A stretch of 64,000 nt of DNA from Phoronis australis (Eukaryota > Phoronida > Phoronidae), in contig NMRA01000002.1 of assembly GCA_002633005.1 (NCBI GenBank), forward strand, positions 2,934,228-2,998,227. The letters run 5' to 3'. The notes under the pieces are model-generated. The model was not told the origin of the DNA and did not search any database. It saw only the letters and a list, made by a program, of their open reading frames with translations. Shown in pieces: positions 21,652 to 33,400 of the stretch. Numbering within the stretch: position 1 is the stretch's first letter; every line of letters starts with the position of its first letter. A program made the position numbers and the translations under genes.

Positions 21652-22615
21652 GTTTTGTGTATCGTGATTTGTTGCTGTTCCGCCGCTAAATCCACGGTAA
21701 AGTCGCGAACTTGTGCCGATGGCTGGATTCCATATGGTGGGTCTTGCTACAAAGTGATCAGCGCTTCAGTTAACTGGTGGACGGCTAGGGAAAGATGTTA
21801 TGCGGAAAAGGCCCATCTTGTCGTCATCACTTCTAAAGAAGAGCAACTGTTTTTACAAATGCACATTTTCAATAAAAAGTCACTTGGGATTAGAAGATTT
21901 TGGATCGGCGCGCATGACTTACACCACGAAGGGCACTTTACTTGGGAATATAATGGAAAAGCGATTACCTACTCTAACTTCTTCAAAGGTAGGTATTTAT
22001 TAGGAAGCTATTCTGAAAAGGGGGTAAACTGTAGATAGGGACTTAATCGGTTGTACATCTGGAAATGTGTCTTTGTTTTTTTGGGTGCAAAAGACTTTTT
22101 AGAGTTGTTAGCATTGAGAAGAGTTATAAAACAAGTAAATTTTATCTCTCAAGATTTATTCCAATGATGGATTTGCATGAGGTGACAAGACGAGGACTGG
22201 TTGAACTCATCGAAGCAGGGTTTAGTATCATTTAGCATTTCAACTTCACCTCTTGAAATCAATTAATACACTCAAAATGGGCCATCCAAACTCCCCGTTG
22301 GACCACTTACTACAAAACTGGTCTCAGTTTGTTCTTTGCTGCCTGATTAAATGCTCACAATATCCTGGGTTAAGAAAAAATTGACAGGTTGCTCGTGTCT
22401 GGTACCAAGCTCAAATATGGAGTTACTGGTTAAAATGAACACAACGAGTCAAAACCACCCTTGCGAAATACATATTATCTTATTTCTTTGAAGGTGAGCC
22501 AAGCAACGCTGGGGAAGAAGGCTGCTTGGAAATGGCATGTCATATTGGAACCCCTTGTCGCTGGAACGACCGCTCTTGCAACTTGAATAAAAACAATTTC
22601 ATTTGTGAAAAATAA
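21652..22615 (+). CDS. C-type lectin domain protein, copy C, EPS variant (two exons found)
   Basis: Coding exons 21652-21988 and 22494-22615 match copies A and B in length and phase. Lectin landmarks are intact (CADGWIPY, CYKV, RCYAEKAHLV, FWIGAHD, FTWEYNG, WND, ICEK), but the EPN motif reads EPS (codon AGC). The Asn of EPN normally coordinates calcium and the sugar, so binding may be altered. Before the acceptor the frame is open back to an ATG at 21553. That N-terminus is hydrophobic (LTCLLLLFTQVLCIVICC) and resembles a signal peptide, giving 185 residues if unspliced there. AATAAA lies at 22786-22791. Confidence 0.85.
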
Positions 22616-22785
22616 ACATGCCGCTGACTCTGATAAACGTAAAAGCGGATGGAAATTTTCAAGACCAAATAATCCACAGCTCTGTTTATGACAACAACAG
22701 AACAACGCTGTCACAGTTCTGAGATGCTCAAACAGTGTTTCTTGCCTTTTAAACTTGTTTGACAAAATGTATTGATTCATGATCC

Positions 22786-22791
22786 AATAAA
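22786..22791 (+). promoter_or_regulatory. Candidate polyadenylation signal, lectin C
   Basis: AATAAA 171 bases after the stop codon, in the same gatccaataaacgc context as lectin B. Confidence 0.5.
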
Positions 22792-23028
22792 CGCTTATTC
22801 CTGCCCCAATCTGATCACAACAATCTGAGTACTTGTCTACAACAACAATCAAACCGGCATTGAATATTGAAATAAAATTGCATTTCGGTAGTCCCTCGAT
22901 CAAAACAGTATGATGAATAAGCAGAACCATTAGTGAACTACAATAGCCTAGTCCCAGCATTCTCGGTTTCCGCTTTAATAGAGGTATCTGAAAGAACGTC
23001 CGTCATTAAATACGAAGCACTAGCGCCC

Positions 23029-23131
23029 TCGGCTTCTGATCGTCTCCAATAGACTATATATTTATAGAATGTAAAAGCACGTACCCCTACGTATATAGTG
23101 TATTGGGGACGATCGGAAGCTGAGGACGCCT
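23029..23131. repeat. Inverted repeat downstream of lectin C
   Basis: Arms around ggcttctgatcgtctccaat and attggggacgatcggaagc pair across a TA-rich centre. It is the paralog of 16384-16491. Confidence 0.7.
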
Positions 23132-23514
23132 GTGATACGAAGCAGCCCACTTGTGTTTAAAAGGGTGCAGTTTTTATTGATATTATTATCAGTGCTGAGT
23201 TAAACGGTTTAAGAATATCAAAAAATGTTGGGCTTGACTAATCGATCAACTGCCAATGCCAATACATGAAGAATGTTCAAAGCACCCAGGGCGTAGTCGG
23301 CTTCCTTAAGGTAAACTAAAAACAGACTAGTTTATGTAGGTCTGCTTTGGAAAGTCACATGAGTTGATACTCGGACAGTGTGACAGTAAAAGTGTTGCCT
23401 TTACTCAACGGACATGACCATAGGATTAAACGTATTACAAGATTAACACGGGGGCTCAGTGACATCATAGACTATAGTACATAATCTATGGTGACATGCG
23501 TATACGATATGTTT

Positions 23515-25300
23515 CTAAGGGCCTCTTAGAGGCTCTAGGAGGTGCTGCAGTACTCGAATCCGCCCGAAAACCAAATGCTGCAGGCGCATTGTCATCATAC
23601 ACCACTGAGTCAAGTTACATTGACATCTGTCAATCAATGCTCTAGAAATAATCCGGAAACATTCTTCCCCTAAACAACACTTGGAAAGCCCCTTTGGAAA
23701 CAAAATGGTGTCGGCACATGGTCATCATATATAGAACTACGTAAAGTTTCATCGAAATCCATCAGTCGGTTTTCTACATACGATCTGGAAACAGTCTTTC
23801 ACAAACGACTTGAAAAGCTCCTTTAACAATGCTGTAGTGGACAAATCCACCCCGGAAGGCTCCGGCGCATTTACATCACACATTTTGTAAGTCTGTGTTA
23901 AGTTTTGTTGACACGGATCCTCCCTCAATTAAACACCACATGGCCACTAGGGAGTGCTGCAGTGGATGGCCACTAGGAGCAGAGACCGTAGAGAGGGTTA
24001 GCGTCTTTGCTAGGAGGTATTGCAATACATGGCCACTAGGGAGTGCTGCAGTGGATGGCCACTAGGAGGTATTGCAATACATGGCCACTAGGTGCTGCAG
24101 TAGTCGAAACGAGGTAAAAAAATTAACGGTAATGGCGCATTGACATCACAGGCCCCTGTGCCAAGTTTCATTAAAATCCATCTATAAGGTCAAAAGGTAT
24201 CACCCGGAAATAGCAACTAGGAGGTGCTAGTGCAGTGGTCGAGTCAAGTGAAAATCAAATGGTACCGGCACATTGACATCGTATAACTCAAGTTTTATGG
24301 AAAATGGGTATTATGGAAATCCATCAGTCGGTTCTCTAGATATCATACGGAAATGATCTTACCCCAAACAACATCATACACCTCTGCCTTAAGTTTCATT
24401 GCAATCCCTCGGTTCTCTACAGCCACTCTAACACAGAATGGCCACTAAGACGAGCTGCACTCTTGAATCCGCCCGAACATTGAATGGCTCTGGCGCAAGA
24501 TCATAATATACCTCTGTGTCATGATTATGAAATCCATCAATCGGTTCTTTAGATATCACCCGAAAACGCTCTTCCCCTAAAACAGTTGAAACGCCCCATG
24601 TAGAAAACTAAATGGGCACTGGGGTATGCTTCAAGGTTTAATCCGCCCAAAAAATTAATGGTGATGCCGCATTGCATGCGCGCACCCAACCTAAAAAATG
24701 GATGGCTCGAATTTTTGAAATGTGAACCCTTTACTAAGATTTACGGAGTACCTTCAGAGGTATTTTAGTGGATTTTTGTTTCGTTTTCTACTTTTCTGCA
24801 ATTTTTGTTTCTCTGAGGCGAACCTTTTTGCCTACTTTCCCAAATGGGTGCGCACATGCATTGCCCCCTATCACATAACTTTGTGTAAACTTTCATTGAA
24901 TTCCTTCCGTCGATTCTCCAGAAACGCTCACACAAAATAGCCACTTGGAAGTGCTGCAGTAGTCGCATCCGCCCGAACATTAAATGAATACTCTTTGCTA
25001 AGTTTCAATGAAATCTGTCAGTTGATTCATTAAGATATAATCTGGAATCGCTCTTCTCCCGAACAAGACCTCAAAAGCCCACGTCGAAAACAACACAGGC
25101 AATAGGAGGTGCTACAGTAGCCGAATCGCTATAAAATATTGGTGTCGCCGCATTGCCATCACAAACCTTTGCGTCAACGTTCATAGAAACCCTTCACTCG
25201 GTATTCTACCTATCTTTCAGAACCGTTCTCACACAAAACGACTACTTGGAGGCACTGCAGTTGTCGAATCCGGCCGAAAATCATATGGTGCCGGTACAAT
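23515..25300 (+). repeat. Plus-strand repeat array of unit C (array 4)
   Basis: Same family as arrays 2 and 3. Around 23935-24095 a short segment with ggccactagggagtgctgca and ggccactaggaggtattgca is amplified in higher-order form. A MITE lies at 24675-24858. No gene is seen. Confidence 0.75.
24675..24858. mobile_element. MITE, CATGYGCGCACCC family, in array 4
   Basis: Starts catgcgcgcacccaacc and ends gggtgcgcacatg. The duplication cattg lies at 24670-24674 and 24859-24863. This is the best-preserved ends of the four copies. Confidence 0.85.
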
Positions 25301-25361
25301 GTTATCATTTTGAGATATCGAGCGGACACCCGGACAATGTGATACGTATGTGTGTGAGCAG

Positions 25362-25480
25362 TCGCGGATCTAGGATATCACAAGGGGGGCCCAACATTTT
25401 GTCTGTAAACATTTGCTCAAAGCACGATTGTAGATGCGCATAGCACCGAATGGGGGAAGTCAGGAGGGATTTTCATATTA
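25362..25480. mobile_element. End fragment of the GGCGGATCTAGG transposon family
   Basis: gcggatctaggatatcacaa followed by ggggggcccaac, and later gattgtagatgcgcatagca, match the left end of the element at 60401. The right part is missing. Confidence 0.7.
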
Positions 25481-26539
25481 AGCATTTCATTATTTATTAT
25501 AGTATATATAATGTTGCAGCAAATTTTCATTTTTGCATATTCATAACTACACAAATGGTTTAAATATACAAACAATTCCATCTGCTGTCTACACCATCAG
25601 CATCTCTTAACATGCATGCACCCTTAGCAATACGTTGCACACGGGCAACGTCTCTTTCACAACAAGACTAACAGTTGCCTTCAATTAATGGAAAAGTAGT
25701 AATATACAACTTGTGCTACAAAATGTGACCAATATAAACAAGCGTGAGGCAGCAGCTTAAGCATAACAAAGATGAGAGAATACAACTGTCAAAATGTTAG
25801 CCAGGGTAGTTCTTATTACAATTATAAAAAAACTGACAGGCCACCAACTAAGTGTTGTACAACCCTGATTAGAACCATGCGCATGATTTGAGGCATGTTT
25901 TGACCAAAGTTGCCAATTCCGCATGCCCCATTTATAAGGACATGCCTGGCCTTACACTACACCTTGCAACACATCACCTAAACTGGCAACAAACATTCCA
26001 GTCGTTAATAATATCACTGGACAATAGACTCTGTTACTCTACACAAGAGTAAATGCCTAAGTAGGCATACATGGTCTTGGGTTCGAGCCCTGTTGGAACA
26101 GAAATTTTTTCGGACTTGCAAAAACTAAGTCATACGGCGAGTCCACGTTTGACTCTGCAAAGGCTTACACTCTGTGCACTCCATAAATGCTGAAAATATC
26201 TAATTTTTTTGAAAGGACAATAATCTCTGTTTTAGCCTAATAACTGAGAGTATCAGCGGCAACAATCACAAACATTACAAGTCTGGTCTGCACGCCACCT
26301 GTTGGTCACATCATGTGACTTAATGAACATAAGTCTGAAAAGATTACTGCCCCCAACCAGGACTTGAGCCCAGGACCTTCTGCTAACAGCAATATTATTA
26401 TGCGCAGGATACCATGTTTAGATGCCTATTACCGGTATATTAAAAAATAATTGCAGGCGGTCTGGTACACGTTGTACCAGACGTGCGCAGACCACGCGTG
26501 TGGGCCCATTGCGCTGATCAATTGGAACCATTTTTATGC

Positions 26540-26545
26540 TTTATT
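26540..26545 (-). promoter_or_regulatory. Candidate SEC15 polyadenylation signal
   Basis: AATAAA on the minus strand (ttaataaagc), about 920 bases beyond the SEC15 stop. It is the nearest one I noticed. Transcript support is not available. Confidence 0.25.
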
Positions 26546-26598
26546 AATATACAATTAAAACTGAGCTGAGGAGCAAGAAACCTGACTCAAGGGTTTAG

Positions 26599-26675
26599 CA
26601 GTGTGACCCAGTGGGGCTTGAACCCACGACCTCTAGTGAAGAAAGCAGGCACCTGTCACACTAGGCCACACTGCC
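26599..26675 (-). repeat. tRNA-derived SINE or tRNA pseudogene
   Basis: On the minus strand GCAGTGT and ACACTGC form a seven-pair acceptor-like stem, and GTGGG TTCAAGC CCCAC forms a perfect T arm. An A-box-like tggcctagtg is present. The anticodon stem is poor, so a functional tRNA is unlikely. Confidence 0.55.
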
Positions 26676-27461
26676 TCCACTCTAGATGTCTATCAACATG
26701 TGACCAAATTATTGTTCCATGTCCACGACTTTTACTTGTGCCTTAATGTGACTATTATGTAAGGACACTTGTGCCTTAATGTGACTATTATGTGAGGACA
26801 CTTGTGTATTTCAATGGTAAATAATGTTTTGCTTTCAAGTTAACTGCACCAGAAATAATCTCTAAGTTTTGAAATAACGCCATGATTGTGTTCTGTAGAT
26901 GCGAGAATCTTGCAAAAAAGCGAGCTCACACAAGATCAAACAAATTTGGCCGAGTAAAAGCTGAGCGCCATGAGTATGGTTGGAACCTTAACAGCCTAGC
27001 ACATGCTGTCCACTGAAGTGATTGGTTTGTGAATTTAGGATGTTGAATAATGGGATAGAACTCATTGTTTCCATTCCAGAAAACACAAGTGAGAAGTATT
27101 CACTTCAAACGTTATGTGAGTGTCTTTGGACCTCCAAAATATGACGCAGTCTTGTTTCAATTGAATCTAAACTTAATGACATTACATGTCAGAAGTAGTA
27201 AGACAAAATGACCTGAAATCCCATGTCATGACTGGCTGACACAAGTATACTTCATCATCATAGTGGCCTTTCCCCATGAATGTTAATTACCGGGGAAAAC
27301 TTAATTAGGTTGAAACACTGCTCTACAATCAGAATTTTGCTGCAATGAGAAATAATTGAACCACAAACAGAATTGGCTACCATCACTTTTGGCATGTACT
27401 GCAGGCTCCAAAATGGACACCAGCTTCATGTGACGAGTCACCAGTTGTTTTTTTCGTAGCA

Positions 27462-30400
27462 CTAGGAGGCACTGATAGTGTTGACTAGACCTCGTAGTTG
27501 CTTGAGTACCGTGTCTATTAATTTCTTCTTGTCGCGTTCGTTCTTTTTGAAGGACGCAAAGATATTGCCTTTTCGCTTGTCCCCATCGCGAAGTCTAGCA
27601 GAGACAAAATAAACTCGGGTTAAAAATCTTGTTAAAAATGAAGGAAATGCATAAAAAAGGCAAGACCATAATCTCATAGTCGCCAATCTGAATTTCTTTT
27701 CATTACACACTTAAAGGCAAGAAAATCATTTGCAGGGCTAAAGGTGGCACTTGCAAACAAATTGCTTATCTATGTGATCATGACACGAAACGAGTAAAAG
27801 AAAAACAATTACAATGAGGACGAAAAGAGGCAGGCATGTTTATAATGTACCTATTTAGTGCCAAACGACTATGTTACACAAATCAACCCGTGTCTTGTAA
27901 ATACCATGAAACAGTGCTGTGGAATAACACTGAGTGATGCAGAATGTGTGCCCACAAAATACTAGTTTTTAAAAGAGATTAATACGATCTTTGAAATTCA
28001 TTTGGCTCCATCGATGTTATAGCGAAAGCCCAGAAGAATGTCAGATGAAAAACAAAACTGAATCACTTAAAAATAAAACTGAATAACTTAAAAATCAACA
28101 GAAAGTCTTAGCTTCAAAATTTCGGCCATTTTCGACAAGAAATTTCAACTTTTTTGAAAACCCCTCTGTTTCACCAGTACAAAGGTCATCTTTTCACAAA
28201 TTTTTCATTTCACATTCACAAATTACTTGTGGGGTCCATTTCGTTGAAAGTGACTTAAGAATCACACTCCCATTTCAAAATAACGTTTTTGTCAGGTAGC
28301 ACACCATAACTTATCATTAGTCAAACAAATTAACGTGAGAGTACCTTCATACCCAAAAGCATTGTGGTTAAGAATTCAACATAGACAGATTAACTGCGAC
28401 AAAATACCCCTTTAAAAAATACAAAAAGTGACCAATCTTTAGATCATGGCAACATGACTTGCACTAGCGTTAATGTGGCCAATTAACAAAAGAAGAAACA
28501 GACAACCACTGGGAATACGTACTTTTCTAAGAGTGCGATGGCCGTGTGAGGACTGACCCGCAGGTATTTGCTGCTGGGCTTAGAGTAGTCGGCTAGGTAC
28601 GTTGACCAATCCCAATCCATGAAGAGATCAAGTAGTTGTCGCAGGTCGATGAAAGCAAGCTGGAGTGTGCCGTCCTTGAGGCCCGGGACGGGGTCAGACT
28701 GGGCAAAGGCTGCAGAGAAGGGGTGGGTCTTAAATTATGGAAAGTCTCTCGCGAAGAAAACTTGAATTGTGACATAACTTTGAAAATTGTAACAGTATTT
28801 GTTACCAGCTGATGAGAGACAATGCAAAGACATAATTCTGGTGTTTTTAAATAACGCAAAATAATTGCAAAAAGTGAAACACGTCTTGAGTGCTGCAGAA
28901 CAGTTGACTAAGGGATAGTATTTTAACGAACGAACGACCATTGAGAAATGAGAATATCTGGTTGATTAATACAAAAGTAGTGCATTCGCCAGGGTCCTCG
29001 TTCATCCGAGGGGAAAGGTACCCGTGCCTTCTGAGAGGGGAATATATCGGGTGAGAGGAAAATTCTACAACCCGATCACCATCAGCAGCACCCCCACACT
29101 GTTGCAAACCCTCAAATGCTCAGCCTAAAGTAGCCAAAATTAACACTTTGTGCTTTTTCAAATCGTCACTTGTGTGAGTTTAAAGTGATTCAAACCTCGA
29201 GGGGAATTTTTCAATCACTTGAGGGAAATTTTGGAGCATCACGAGTGGAATTTCGCGGGATTTTTTCAACATTTTTCAGAGGGGAATGGGGTCGAGGGAT
29301 TGAGGGCCTTGCTTGATGAAAATAGAAAATGAGGTAAAGGACAAATAATCCCCATAAATCTCATATTAGTACTAGGGGAAATTCTGAGAAGGAATAAAAT
29401 TAAACAGAAAAATATAGAACTTCGACAAAGTTATGATCTGACGAAGAATGGACTAAATATAGATTTTATTACAGCTATCCGCTTGGACTTGTTCTGGACG
29501 TCTAAACATAGATTTTATTACAGCTATCCGCTTGCACTTGTTCTGGTCTAAATATAGATTTTATTACAGCTATCCGCTTGCACTTGTTCTGGTCTAAATT
29601 TTGTCAAATGAAAATCATTTTTGTTCCTGGTGGAGAATTTTGCCTACATGCCTAATAGAGCTAGGTGAAATAACATCAAATTGATATCCAATTTTAGTTC
29701 AACAACACCCCAATTTTGTAACGACGAAAGTCACATCCTATTGCATGATTCAAACATAAATTGCATCAGTGTTTTGCAGAGTTCTGCCAAAGTCCATCCA
29801 GCTTTTTTCCACAACTAATTGTACCAGTTAGCACACTGACTTCCAAGAATTCATAGCTATCCTTCTCACAACACTCACCTTCACACTGGATGAGGTCAAG
29901 GTTCAACTGCTCCAATGCACCCTGGGATACGTGCTTGACCTCGTTACTCATTAACATTTCCTTCAGTGTCTGCGCTATGTGTTTACAGGAAGACATGCAA
30001 GCTGTCTGAGCCACTTTAGGCTGCAATTGACGAATTATTACCAAATAACACAAGTACCATAAACAGTCAGCTTCAGGTAAGTGCCCACAACTGATTTTTC
30101 AATAATTTTACTTCTGAATCTCCGTGTTCTTAAAATCTGTATTCGGCTGATTATTTCTTAACTTCTCCATGTAAAACCCCTGGGCGTTAACCCGAATAAA
30201 TATGGTAGTTTTCTCAAACTGTGTCCAGAATGGCACTTAAACCAGCGCAAGATGCATCTAGGACAAGTTGTGCCTGAACAGCTCAGTGTCCACATGGCAA
30301 GGAAACTCCAGCTGACAAGACAGCAAGAGCAGAGTTTTTGATTGCTCTGGGTAAAAAGTGAATGAAACAAAATCTCCGAAAATTGTCGCCATTCTTGAGC

Positions 30401-33400
30401 TAAAATATTCCCAGTAGTCCATACCTATGCAGGACAAGGGACCAATCATGTACAATGTACATCAACTTTGAGCGCCATGGAATAACAGCGACTCCTTTCC
30501 GCCAATTCTTCAATAAAATGTTGTCCTTTCGCAACCAAACAAAATTTGTTTCACTTTGGTGTAACGTTTTTGGAGTATTGTAATACCATCAAATCGGGTA
30601 CTTTTGCTTAAGGAAAGAGGTCCCAGTCTCCCAATACATGTTGCTTCAGGGAAGAGGTCCCAATCTCCCAATACATGTTGCTTCAGGGAAGAGGTCCCAA
30701 TCTCCCAATACATGTTGCTTCAGGGAAGAGGTCCCAATCTCCCAATACATGTTGCTTCAGGGAAGAGGTCCCAATCTCCCAATACATGTTGCTTCAGGGA
30801 AGAGGTCCCAATCTCCCAATACATGTTGCTTCAGGGAAGAGGTCCCAATCTCCCAATACATGTTGCTTCAGGGAAGAGGTCCCAATCTCCCAATACATGT
30901 TGCTTCAGGGAAGAGGTCCCAGTCTCCCAATACATGTTGCTTCAGGGAAGAGGTCCCAATCTCCCAATACATGTTGCTTCAGGGAAGAGGTCCCAATCTC
31001 CCAATACATGTTGCTTATCCACTAACAAATGATGTTCGACTGGCATGTGGGAGTCAAGTATTTTGACATCAACGTCAGACTTTTCTTTGTGGCCAAAGCA
31101 GGAGCGAGACGCAAGTAAATGCCATTCAGTAGATTGTGTTTTTTTAATGTAATGCGTGATAGGTGCCAGATGAATGACGGAGTTCAGAAACTTTTAGACA
31201 ATTGGGCATTCTTCTTTTGATTTAAGTTACAAAACGAGACGATCACAAATTCCAGCTGCAAATAGTCCCTAGGCCGACTGAAAAAGTGAGCTTCACAAAG
31301 ACCAATTCTTAACTGTGACTTGAAAACCTGCTATCTGCCTAGCTATGTAAACTCAACTGATTATTGTTCCGTTTTCCCCTGTTTGCTGTCTACACAGGCA
31401 CTTGAAGTGAGGGGAACTGACCAGGAGCAAGTTGCACTACCACGAAGAGGTGTTAAGTTGTCAAGAGACACTTACAGCCGATTTCATAAACTTGTAGTTT
31501 AAAGCAAAATCTGGTTTAAACTGGACTTAGACCAGGTTTAAAGATAATCTGCATTTCATAAAGGTGGTTTAACTTTTAGACCAGTGGTCTAGTAAAACCT
31601 GGTTTAACTCTAGTCTAAGTCATTCAGCTGATTTCATAAAGGTGGTTTAAAGTTAAACCTGGTTTAACTGGACTTAGACCAGGTTTAAAGATAATCTCCA
31701 TTTCATAAAGGTGGTTTAACTTTTAGACCAGTGGTCTAGTAAAACCTGGTTTAACTCCAGTTTAGACCTGGTCTAAGTCAACTGTTAAATATGTCAGACT
31801 TGCATGATATGGGTGCAACTGAATGATGCCGCAGTGTGCATTTGCGATGCAGTTTTAGCGCAAAACGGAATATTTTTAATATTCAGTTTTACGACACAAG
31901 ATCAAACATAGCAAGGGCGGATTCAGGATTATTTAAAGGAGGGGGGGGGGGNAAGGACTTTTAAAAGGGGTACCAAGTCAACAATTTGAAAATTATAGAT
32001 TTGATATCACTAAAATGAAGGGAAAAAGGGGGGTTGGACACCTTGTCCCCCTTAGATTCACCTATGTGTAGACCAGTACATGCTGTAGGGTGTGCTGCGG
32101 ATTCCTCAAGATACAATGGGCGTCATTGTCGTAAGCACTACAGGTTTGACTAAAGACATCATCTTCCGATTCTTCAGAGTTCCACCTCCACTGGTCTCTG
32201 ATATAGTGTTGCCGTGAAGGGGTTTTGGCCCCCCCCTTTGGCCGCGAAAACTAAATACTAAAATGACACGGAAATAAAGTTGGACATTTTTTCATGTTGC
32301 ATCTAATCGTGAGCATGTAATTTAATGAGTGTACATGTGGTGGGAACAGACATTACATTTTTCCTGATGAGAAAAGCTTTTAGACCTTTTTCGTAGATGA
32401 CTGCACTGATTCTACCAGTGTGTGCCATTGTATACCCAAGTGATCAATGTTTTATTGAAGTACTTCTGAATCAGTAGTTTCTTTTTAATCCAGATCGACA
32501 CAGTAGAGTGGCTTGGGTACTTTAAACCTGGTTTTACTAAACCCGCTTCATGGTCTAACTCAACCAGGCTTTTAAAACCACATTGATGAAATGCAAGTTG
32601 GATCTAAAGTTAGACCAGGTTTAGGAAGATCAGGTTTAAGTCTTAAACCTGGTTTTGTTAAACCGCCTTTATGAAATCGGCTGTTATAGTTTAAGGTTTT
32701 GTGCACATAGACATATCTGCTCAGCAAAGGGGATATGGTATAAATTTACAAAACAAGCGTAGGAATGTTTTCTCATACTAATCACTATATAATTCACCGC
32801 TCCTGGTCGTCACCAACCTACAGTACTAAAGATACTTATAGTTACTGGGTGAAATCATGACTAATTTGGTAGAGAAATTCGAAGATGATACAACAAAATT
32901 TCACTTTCCACATTGTATCCTGAGGTAAAAAATTATTGTAATGTATTTAGTACTCTATCCAACATGTTAAAAATAAATTCTGTTGTGTCTGTATATTTAT
33001 TTTCGTACTTAAATCTGTCATTTGATTAGTTAAAGCTGATTTCCCACTGCTTAGCTGGCTGAAAAGAAAAATATGTTCTTTACCGTGACAGGATCTTGTT
33101 GCAATAAGAGATATTCCAAGAATGATTTTATGAGCCAGAGTAAAACCCCCAATTTCATTTTCTTTTTTAGCCAGCTAAACAGGGCATAATGCTGCTTTAA
33201 GTCACTAAAAGTCAAAACATCCTCTAACTCAAGTTTCTACACTCGACTATACAGATAAGTAACTGATGCCTTATTCAGAAAAATCTCTCCGTCAAGTTGG
33301 ATTCTACTCGTGAGTTTCACTGAATTGAGACCAGCACCCAGGGACTAATTTCGCAACACATACTCTTGACTCGAAAGCTAGGTGGTGTGATCTGAGTACA

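Larger units (their letters stand above)
18695..25300 (+). repeat. Paralogous duplication unit C
   Basis: Opens with tggcgtatccttagataa, matching unit A at about 2297. It contains the broken MAHIS copy, the CA-rich spacer at 19960-20030, the gagaacgatg block at 20191, the palindromic cluster, the lectin C exons and array 4. It lacks the unit-A foldback and the unit-B 3.1-kb element. Confidence 0.8.
25481..27461. other. Intergenic stretch, mostly SINE-like
   Basis: Between the lectin block and the SEC15 stop codon. It holds three tRNA-like fragments. The first, around 26041-26110 on plus, includes gggttcgagccctg. The second, around 26345-26400 on minus, has a B-box-like tail. The third is at 26599-26675. 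A short direct repeat acttgtgccttaatgtgact lies at about 26733-26790. The SEC15 3' UTR must occupy part of it. No protein gene is seen. Confidence 0.5.

Noticed and set aside
26599-26675. Functional tRNA gene
   Set aside because: Acceptor and T arms pair, but the anticodon stem does not. It looks like a SINE-derived relic.
30604-31066. Three overlapping ORFs of 116-142 residues with repeated RGPNLPIHVASGK-type sequence
   Set aside because: They are frame readings of the 37-bp minisatellite, open only because the unit lacks stops in any frame.
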